Source: an uncultured Pseudomonadota bacterium
GTDB lineage: Bacteria; SAR324; NAC60-12
Length of the DNA stretch: 11,142 nt
Reading direction: 5' to 3'
Assembly: GCA_913056375.1 (NCBI GenBank)
Contig: CAJXNF010000057.1
Coordinates: 1-11,142 of the forward strand
The notes beneath the pieces were generated by a model. It searched no databases and had not been told where the DNA came from. It saw only the letters and a list, made by a program, of their open reading frames with translations. Shown here in pieces: positions 6,033-11,142 of this stretch. The position numbers were made by a program, and so were the translations under genes. Within the stretch, counting starts at the first letter, position 1; each line of letters opens with the position of its first letter.

Positions 6033-7262
6033 ATGAAGTTCAAAGCATTGTTTGGACTATTGGCAGCTGGGTTGATGGCGACTTCAGCAGCAAACGCTAC
6101 GGAATTGGAAGTAACTCACTGGTGGACATCTGGTGGTGAAGCTGCAGCCGTAGCTGAATTTGCAAAAGCGTTTGACGCCTCAGGTGATAAGTGGATCGAT
6201 GGAGCGATCGCTGGATCTGGTGGAACAGCCAGGCCAATTATGATTAGCCGGATCACTGGTGGAGATCCGATGGGGGCAACTCAGTTCAATCATGGAAATC
6301 AGGCGCTAGAGCTTGTAGAAGCTGGCTTGATGCTGGATTTGACTGACGTGGCAGAAGCAAACAACTGGAAAGAAATCATCTTCCCGAAAAGTTTGCTGGA
6401 TGCTTGTACAGTGGACGGACGAATTTACTGTGCCCCAGTCAACATCCACTCTCCTGAGTGGCTCTGGATTTCTAACAAGGTCTATGAGGATATCGGGATT
6501 CCGGTTCCAAAGAACTGGAATGAGTTCGTAGCTAGTGCCCCACAGGTAGAGGCAGCTGGTAAGATTCCCTTAGCGCTTGGAAATCAACCGTGGCAATCAA
6601 ATTTGGCTTTCGGAGCTATTACTACGGCTGTTGCTGGCCTAGATATCTGGAAGGCTGTCAACGTACAAAAAGACATGGGTGTTGCCGCAGGACCAGAAAT
6701 GGCTGCAGTATTTGAAGCTGCTGCGTCAGCTCGTAAGCTTGCTGCCAAGTCAACTGTTCAGGACTGGAACCAGGCTACAAATCTTGTGATTACTGACCAG
6801 GCAGCTGGCCAGATTATGGGTGATTGGGCTCAGGGTGAGTTCCAGGTAGCTCAGGAAGTCGCTGGGAAAGACTACACCTGCTTGCCCGGGCTGGGTCTGA
6901 ATGCTTATCTCTCAACGGGTGGTGATGCATTCTACTTCCCCAAGTTAGATGATGATGAAAAAGAAGCTGCACAAAAGCGATTAGCAGCTCTTCTCGTCTC
7001 TCCTAAGGTGCAGGTGGCCTTCAATCTGAAGAAAGGTTCCTTGCCGATTCGTGGAGATGTGGACCTGTCTGCAGCGAACGACTGTATGAAGAAAGGGTTA
7101 GATTTGCTGGCATCTGGTAACATCTTACCTTCCGGTGACATGGTCTGGTCTCCAGATGTGATGACTCAAGCTGCTGATTTAATGGTTGAGTTCTGGAAGT
7201 CTGATATGCCTGCTGGAGAAGCGCACAAGCGCTGGGTAGCTATCTTGGAGACCGGACTCTAA
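6033..7262 (+). CDS. gtsA: Glucose/mannose-type ABC importer periplasmic binding protein (GtsA-like)
   Basis: This 409-residue family 1 solute-binding protein has a clear Sec signal peptide (MKFKALFGLLAAGLMATSAA, cut after ANA at 22). The mature start LEVTHWWTSGGEAAAV is characteristic of the GtsA glucose-binding branch known from Pseudomonas. Further matches are PVNIHSPEWLWI in the first lobe, PLALGNQPWQSN, QDWNQATNLV, AGQIMGDWAQGEFQVAQEVA, GKDYTCLPG and KKGSLPIRGD. Two Cys pairs with the spacing seen in these proteins (DACTVDGRIYC; TCLPG and NDCMKK) suggest disulphides. It captures a hexose in the periplasm and passes it to the two permeases encoded next. It is the first gene of the operon, under the likely LacI-type operator. 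Glucose or mannose is inferred from family resemblance; a polyol or disaccharide cannot be excluded. Confidence 0.9.
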   Translation: MKFKALFGLLAAGLMATSAANATELEVTHWWTSGGEAAAVAEFAKAFDASGDKWIDGAIAGSGGTARPIMISRITGGDPMGATQFNHGNQALELVEAGLMLDLTDVAEANNWKEIIFPKSLLDACTVDGRIYCAPVNIHSPEWLWISNKVYEDIGIPVPKNWNEFVASAPQVEAAGKIPLALGNQPWQSNLAFGAITTAVAGLDIWKAVNVQKDMGVAAGPEMAAVFEAAASARKLAAKSTVQDWNQATNLVITDQAAGQIMGDWAQGEFQVAQEVAGKDYTCLPGLGLNAYLSTGGDAFYFPKLDDDEKEAAQKRLAALLVSPKVQVAFNLKKGSLPIRGDVDLSAANDCMKKGLDLLASGNILPSGDMVWSPDVMTQAADLMVEFWKSDMPAGEAHKRWVAILETGL

Positions 7263-7278
7263 GCTAGTTGATCAAAAA

Positions 7279-7302
7279 ACTGCCGAGCTTCAACTCGGCA
7301 GT
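7279..7302 (+). promoter_or_regulatory. Intercistronic hairpin between binding-protein and permease genes
   Basis: ACTGCCGAG (7279-7287) pairs perfectly with CTCGGCAGT (7294-7302) around the loop CTTCAA. It starts 17 bases after the binding-protein stop and has no T-tract on the plus strand. Such hairpins commonly protect the upstream message and lower expression of permeases relative to the binding protein; this role is inferred. On the minus strand it is followed by TTTTTT, but no minus-strand gene would use it as a terminator. Confidence 0.7.
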
Positions 7303-7345
7303 ACACTCACTCCTTCCTCATTTGACCCCAAGAAAGAGACGATTT

Positions 7346-8239
7346 ATGTCAGGCCCAAGCTGGCAAATGCGCCTGTTCCGCCATCCTCATGCGAAGATTG
7401 CTGCCATACCAATGATTTTAACCACTCTTGTGGTATTTGTTGGGGGCACAGCTTGGACGGTCGTTTATTCTTTCACCAATTCCAAACTTCTTCCCAGACT
7501 CAAGTTTGTAGGGTTTCAGCAGTATGACCGTCTTTGGTCGAACAGTCGCTGGCAGGTTTCCATTGAAAATCTGATGCTCTACGGTGTTTTTGCTCTGGTG
7601 TTTACGATTGCGATTGGTTTCTTGCTGGCGGTGTTGTTGGATCAGAAAATTCGCTTTGAAGACACCTTCCGTACCGTCATGCTGTATCCGTTTGCTCTGT
7701 CCTTCATTGTTACGGGACTTGTCTGGCAGTGGATTCTCAATCCAGAATTTGGTGTACAGTCAATGGTCAGGGCATTGGGTTGGGAGGACTTTGTCTTCAA
7801 TCCTTTGTACGATCCAGACATTGTAATGTTTGGCTTGTTGATCGCGGGCTTGTGGCAGGGGACTGGTTTTGTGATGTGTATCATGCTGGCTGGACTACGC
7901 GGAGTGGATGAAGATATTTGGAAGGCGGCTCGCGTGGATGGAATTCCAACCTGGAAGACTTATCTTTTCATCGTCGTCCCAATGATGCGTCCGGTCTTCA
8001 TCACAACTCTGGTGATTGTGGCTTCAGGCATTATCAAACTCTATGATTTGGTTGTTGCTCAAACTTCGGGAGGACCTGGAATCGCAAGTCAGGTTCCCGC
8101 GATGTATGTGTACGACTATATGTTCACTGCGCAGAACTTGGGGCAGGGATTGGCGGCCTCAACCATGATGTTGCTGAGCGTGTTGATTGTGCTGATTCCG
8201 TGGGCTTACCTTGAGTTTGGAGGTCGTAAGCATGGCTAA
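7346..8239 (+). CDS. gtsB: Sugar ABC importer inner-membrane permease 1 (GtsB-like)
   Basis: This 297-residue MalF-type permease has six predicted membrane helices at roughly 19-42, 75-98, 110-131, 159-182, 216-239 and 270-289. The EAA loop that contacts the ATPase is DIWKAARVDGIPTWKTYLF with VVPMMRP after it (about 190-216). It forms the translocation pore with the next gene's product. The start is set at the ATG at 7346 (MSGPSWQMRLF), preceded by a modest AAGAAAGAG ribosome-binding site. The frame is open to a TTG at 7268, but that extension would translate the intercistronic hairpin and adds unpermease-like residues. Its stop overlaps the next gene's start by 8 bases, indicating translational coupling. 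Confidence 0.9.
   Translation: MSGPSWQMRLFRHPHAKIAAIPMILTTLVVFVGGTAWTVVYSFTNSKLLPRLKFVGFQQYDRLWSNSRWQVSIENLMLYGVFALVFTIAIGFLLAVLLDQKIRFEDTFRTVMLYPFALSFIVTGLVWQWILNPEFGVQSMVRALGWEDFVFNPLYDPDIVMFGLLIAGLWQGTGFVMCIMLAGLRGVDEDIWKAARVDGIPTWKTYLFIVVPMMRPVFITTLVIVASGIIKLYDLVVAQTSGGPGIASQVPAMYVYDYMFTAQNLGQGLAASTMMLLSVLIVLIPWAYLEFGGRKHG
8219..8223 (+). promoter_or_regulatory. Ribosome-binding site of permease 2, inside permease 1
   Basis: GGAGG lies 8 bases before the ATG at 8232 and decides that start over an in-frame TTG at 8211. Confidence 0.8.
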
Positions 8240-9131
8240 CGTACAGAGTCTGCAGGGTCCACGAGGGACTAAGCCGCGACGTCGATTTTCCGGCCGCAAC
8301 ATCATGATCTATGGGACGTTGCTGTTTGTCAGCCTTTACTACATTTTACCACTTTGGGTGATGGTGATGACCTCACTCAAGGGAATGCCTGAAATTCGGC
8401 TTGGAAATGTCTTTGGACCTCCAGTGGACATTACTTTTCAGCCTTGGGTGAAGGCGTGGGCAGAAGCTTGTACAGGACTAAACTGTGATGGTCTCAGTCG
8501 TGGTTTCTGGAATTCTGTGCAAATTCTAGTGCCTTCGGTGATTCTGTCGATTGCCGTTGCCTCGGTGAATGGCTATGCCTTGGTCAACTGGCGTTTCAAG
8601 GGTTCCGAAGTGTTCTTCACGATTCTGATCTTCGGCAGCTTCATTCCCTACCAGGTGATGCTCTATCCTATCGTCATTATCCTGCGGGAAATGGGAATTT
8701 ATGGGACACTCTGGGGTTTGGTCTTGGTGCATACAATTTTTGGTATGCCAATTTTGACACTACTTTTCCGTAATTATTTTTCCTCGATTCCAGAAGAGCT
8801 TTTCAAGGCAGCCCGCGTTGATGGTGCAGGCTTTTGGGGAATCTACTTCCGCATTATGCTGCCGATGAGTCTGCCAATCTTTGTGGTTGCTGTCATTCTG
8901 CAGGTCACTGGAATCTGGAACGACTTCCTCTTTGGGGTGGTTTATACCAAACCAGATCTTTACCCGATGACCGTGCAGCTCAACAACATTGTCAACTCGG
9001 TGCAAGGGGTTAAGGAGTACAACGTCAACATGGCCGCCACTATCCTTACTGGTCTGGTACCGTTGATTGTCTATTTTGTTTCAGGAAAGCTGTTCGTCCG
9101 CGGCATTGCCGCCGGTGCCGTGAAAGGATAA
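8232..9131 (+). CDS. gtsC: Sugar ABC importer inner-membrane permease 2 (GtsC-like)
   Basis: This 299-residue MalG-type permease has six membrane helices (about 24-46, 93-117, 126-151, 158-178, 213-235, 268-287). The EAA loop is EELFKAARVDGAGFWGIYF with RIMLPMSLP after it (188-215), and the family tail is GIAAGAVKG. The periplasmic stretch ACTGLNCDGLSRGFWNSV (79-96) between the first two helices is a mark of the GtsC glucose-permease branch. It pairs with the GtsB-like protein to form the pore. It overlaps the preceding gene by 8 bases and ends 3 bases before the ATPase gene. Fully intact, in contrast to the two decayed MalG-type remnants at 2762-3190. Confidence 0.92.
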   Translation: MANVQSLQGPRGTKPRRRFSGRNIMIYGTLLFVSLYYILPLWVMVMTSLKGMPEIRLGNVFGPPVDITFQPWVKAWAEACTGLNCDGLSRGFWNSVQILVPSVILSIAVASVNGYALVNWRFKGSEVFFTILIFGSFIPYQVMLYPIVIILREMGIYGTLWGLVLVHTIFGMPILTLLFRNYFSSIPEELFKAARVDGAGFWGIYFRIMLPMSLPIFVVAVILQVTGIWNDFLFGVVYTKPDLYPMTVQLNNIVNSVQGVKEYNVNMAATILTGLVPLIVYFVSGKLFVRGIAAGAVKG

Positions 9132-9134
9132 GCA

Positions 9135-9800
9135 ATGCCCAGTGTTTCTGTTCGTGAATTATCTTTGAATTTTGGAGAAGTTCAGGTTCTGCGAAACTTG
9201 AATCTTGATATTGAGGAAGGCGAGTTTCTCGTTCTGCTCGGACCCTCCGGGTGTGGTAAGTCCACGTTGCTGAACTGCATCGCTGGTCTTTTGGATGCTT
9301 CGGATGGTCAGATTTTTATCAAGGAACGCAATGTAACCTGGGAAGAGCCAAAAGACCGCGGGATTGGGATGGTCTTTCAATCTTATGCGCTCTACCCCCA
9401 GATGAGCGTTGAGGGGAATCTTTCCTTCGGACTCAAGAACGCGCGAATGCCCTCAGATGAGATCACCAAACGGGTAACAAGAGCAGCTGAGATTTTACAG
9501 ATTGAGCCACTGCTAAAACGTAAACCGTCTCAGCTGTCTGGGGGTCAGCGACAACGCGTGGCGATTGGTCGGGCACTGGTGCGTGATGTGGATGTTTTCC
9601 TTTTCGATGAACCCCTCTCTAATCTGGATGCTCAGTTACGTTCTGAGTTGCGTGTTGAGATCAAGCGCCTACATGCCCGCCTGAAAAACACGATGATCTA
9701 TGTCACTCATGACCAGATTGAAGCGCTGACCCTTGCGGACCGGATTGCTGTGATGAAAGGCGGAGTCATCCAACAACTGGCGGCTCCCCAGTTGAATTGA
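9135..9800 (+). CDS. Sugar ABC importer ATPase (MalK/GtsD-like), 3'-truncated
   Basis: The 221 residues contain the complete nucleotide-binding core: Walker A GPSGCGKST (36-44), Q-loop Q82, signature LSGGQ (134-138), Walker B VFLFDE (154-159), D-loop SNLD (162-165) and switch H192. An AAAGGA ribosome-binding site precedes the ATG at 9135, 3 bases after the GtsC-like stop. Family similarity ends at VIQQLAAPQ (211-219), where relatives continue with an EIYxxPAN-type segment and a regulatory OB-fold (TOBE) domain, giving about 350-370 residues. Here a stop follows after two more residues, at the point where sequence of an opposing permease gene begins. The core might still hydrolyse ATP, but stability and regulation would be altered. 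It energises the gts-like importer if functional; otherwise the importer must borrow another MalK-type ATPase. Confidence 0.9.
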   Translation: MPSVSVRELSLNFGEVQVLRNLNLDIEEGEFLVLLGPSGCGKSTLLNCIAGLLDASDGQIFIKERNVTWEEPKDRGIGMVFQSYALYPQMSVEGNLSFGLKNARMPSDEITKRVTRAAEILQIEPLLKRKPSQLSGGQRQRVAIGRALVRDVDVFLFDEPLSNLDAQLRSELRVEIKRLHARLKNTMIYVTHDQIEALTLADRIAVMKGGVIQQLAAPQLN

Positions 9801-10555
9801 TTTTCAAGAATTGCAGTGATCTGTGTTGCCACCATCACCACCCTTCCTCCTCCTAACACTGCAGGGGTGACATAAAAGCCAAGGCAAAGTACAAAGACGA
9901 TCAATGAACCAGCCACCAAACCTGGAAGAGAGAGTGGAAAGAACACTTTCCAGAATACCTGGATCGGAGTTGCGCCCAAGTTGGCTGCAGCATGGGTCAT
10001 GTCCTTCTCGATACGCTTCATCGCTCCATAAAGCGGTAATACCAGAAAGGGCAACATGATATGCGCCATCCCGATCAGGGTCCCTGTCAGGTTGTGGACC
10101 AGTTTGATCGGAGTTTCCCAAAGCCCTATCTCGATTGCAAAATCATTGAGGATGCCCTTTTTTTGTAACAGGACCAGCCAGGCATAAGTTCTGACCAGAA
10201 GCGATGTCCAAAAAGGAAGAAGAACCGTTAGCATGCAGACCGCAGCCATACGATCCGAGAGTTGAGCCATGAAATAGGCCAAAGGATAACCCATCAGGAT
10301 ACAGACCAGAGTGGTCAGAAAGCTGACCTGAAAGGTGGTCATAAATACCCGTGCATAGGATTTGTAGGTGATCATCTTTTCATAGTTGGCCAGTGAAAAA
10401 TCTCCACCTTTTCCAGTAAAGGATAAATAAAAAAGCCACCCTACGGGAACGATGATGATCAAGATGATGACCAGAATGGAAGGCAATGACAGACTCAGCA
10501 GATTCCACTGTTCCAGAAAAGTTTGACGGCGGAGTTCTTTTTCGTGGAGCAGCAT
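9707..10555 (-). CDS. Spermidine/putrescine-type ABC permease (PotB-like), 3'-truncated
   Basis: The reading frame encodes 282 residues, of which about 1-259 are genuine permease. A helix at about 22-46 is followed by further membrane segments near 76-98, 104-132, 155-176 and 213-236. The EAA-type loop is HAAANLGATPIQVFWKVFF with PLSLPG after it (188-212), and FYVTPAVLGGGRVVMVATQI (227-246) is the typical PotB/PotC-family region. Similarity ends at NQFNWGAA (about 252-259); relatives then continue with a last helix that is absent here. The final 23 residues (from position 260) are antisense read-through of the neighbouring gts ATPase gene and mean nothing biologically. Loss of the sixth helix probably inactivates it. 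The ATG at 10555 has a poor ribosome-binding site; the gene follows the PotA-type ATPase by 32 bases, the usual potA-potB order. Substrate may be a polyamine or another small molecule of this family. Confidence 0.88.
   Translation of the reverse strand: MLLHEKELRRQTFLEQWNLLSLSLPSILVIILIIIVPVGWLFYLSFTGKGGDFSLANYEKMITYKSYARVFMTTFQVSFLTTLVCILMGYPLAYFMAQLSDRMAAVCMLTVLLPFWTSLLVRTYAWLVLLQKKGILNDFAIEIGLWETPIKLVHNLTGTLIGMAHIMLPFLVLPLYGAMKRIEKDMTHAAANLGATPIQVFWKVFFPLSLPGLVAGSLIVFVLCLGFYVTPAVLGGGRVVMVATQITAILENQFNWGAASCWMTPPFITAIRSARVSASIWS
9774..9794. other. Rearrangement breakpoint between two converging truncated genes
   Basis: The plus-strand ATPase matches its family up to about 9791 and the minus-strand permease matches its family down to about 9779, so each loses its natural end in the same dozen bases. 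The site is an inverted repeat, CAACTGG (9774-9780) and CCAGTTG (9788-9794) around CGGCTCC. No transposase, target duplication or attachment site is visible. A genomic inversion or deletion, or an assembly chimera, would each give this picture. Confidence 0.7.
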
Positions 10556-10587
10556 TTCCCGTTTGCTTGAAGGGGGGGTGAAGATGG

Positions 10588-11142
10588 TTATCTTGGAATG
10601 AGGATGATGTCCTTGCGGTTCAATCCGAGTTCCATCGAATCTCCGGGCTCCAATAAAAACTTTCTCGCAGAAGCATCGGTTCCAAATCGGACTGTCAGTT
10701 GATGATCCTCACTGATCGAGACCTGAGCAAAGGCCGTCTCTCCCTGATAAACCGATTCGATGACTTTTCCTTTAAAAATGAGGTGTTGATCTGAATCTAT
10801 GGATTCCTGGCTTAATGGAAACAAGCGTTCAGGACGTACTACAAGCATCCAATCTTGAGAACTTTTTTGATCAGGAACGGAGTCAACCAGGATATGATCA
10901 AAATAAAGTTGGTTGTTTTCTTCGGTTTTGAGAGGAAGCATGGTCGATTCCCCGATAAAATCCGCGACAAATGAATTTGCAGGCTGGTTATAAATCACTT
11001 CCGGTGTGTCAACCTGTTGAAGCCGTCCATGATTGATCACGGCTATTCGGTCCGACATCGTCAGGGCTTCACGCTGATCATGAGTCACATAAACGGTGGT
11101 CACTCCAAGTTTTCGATGCAGGTGCTTCAACTCAATCTGCAT
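10588..11142 (-). CDS. Spermidine/putrescine-type ABC ATPase (PotA-like), C-terminal part
   Basis: These are the last 184 residues of a PotA-type import ATPase; the gene begins beyond the right edge, so the Met at 11142 is internal. The visible part starts just after where the D-loop should be (MQIELKHLHRKLGVTTVYVT), contains the switch histidine in THDQREALTMSDRI, and continues through GRLQQVDTPEVIYNQPANSF and VADFIGESTMLP into a TOBE/OB-fold domain (MLVVRPERL to the end) with the natural C-terminus DIILIPR. Unlike the gts ATPase it retains the complete regulatory domain. It would power the PotB-like permease encoded 32 bases downstream; binding protein and second permease are not seen in the window. 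Confidence 0.9.
   Translation of the reverse strand: MQIELKHLHRKLGVTTVYVTHDQREALTMSDRIAVINHGRLQQVDTPEVIYNQPANSFVADFIGESTMLPLKTEENNQLYFDHILVDSVPDQKSSQDWMLVVRPERLFPLSQESIDSDQHLIFKGKVIESVYQGETAFAQVSISEDHQLTVRFGTDASARKFLLEPGDSMELGLNRKDIILIPR

Noticed and set aside
7268..7345. TTG-initiated extension of permease 1
   Set aside because: It would translate the intercistronic hairpin and gives a leader unlike permease N-termini.
9707..9778. Novel C-terminal domain on the PotB-like permease
   Set aside because: The residues are read antisense through the conserved switch region of the gts ATPase gene, so they result from the junction rather than from a domain fusion.
9774..9794. Insertion-sequence or phage attachment site at the junction
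   Set aside because: Only a short inverted repeat is present; there is no transposase, integrase, target duplication or tRNA nearby.
9804..10121. A 105-codon minus-strand frame within the PotB-like gene
   Set aside because: It is an alternative frame of the permease, with a composition unlike a folded protein and no recognisable motif.

Overview
The window is a carbohydrate and small-molecule uptake region of a Gram-negative heterotrophic bacterium. Two binding proteins carry Sec signal peptides, so they act in a periplasm, and the transporter families are ones common in Proteobacteria and their relatives. Sequence alone does not fix the phylum; base composition is moderate and the coding style is the same across most of the window. 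There is no RNA gene, CRISPR array, transposase or integrase.

Left block (1-3214, all minus strand): reading in the direction of transcription, it starts with two decayed fragments of MalG-type sugar permeases (3190-3080 and 3013-2762). Next come an unrecognised 368-residue protein that looks like a beta-propeller glycosidase or sialidase, a short-chain dehydrogenase, and, after a 359-base spacer, the first 163 residues of a ribose-type periplasmic binding protein that leaves the window. This looks like a sugar uptake and catabolism operon whose permease end was destroyed.

Middle block (3328-9800): a stand-alone RidA-family gene on the plus strand converges on a minus-strand pair, a cytoplasmic TolB-like (PD40) beta-propeller protein and a LacI-family repressor. 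Divergent from the repressor is a gtsABCD-like glucose/mannose-type ABC importer: binding protein, two permeases and an ATPase. A perfect 14-base palindrome typical of LacI-family operators lies just downstream of a TTGACA -35 box in front of the importer, so local repression by the LacI protein is the natural model. A 9-bp hairpin lies between the binding-protein gene and the permease genes.

Right block (9707-11142, minus strand): the C-terminal half of a PotA-type ATPase and a PotB-type permease of a spermidine/putrescine-family importer. The permease and the gts ATPase converge, and both lose family similarity within the same dozen bases (about 9779-9791), inside a 7-bp inverted repeat. 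That is the signature of a rearrangement breakpoint or of an assembly chimera. The gts ATPase keeps its nucleotide-binding core but lacks its regulatory domain; the permease lacks its last membrane helix.

The main result is a mosaic of ABC-importer loci with at least four damaged transporter genes. No clearly new biological system was found. The unknown beta-propeller protein and the propeller gene paired with LacI are the least explained genes.
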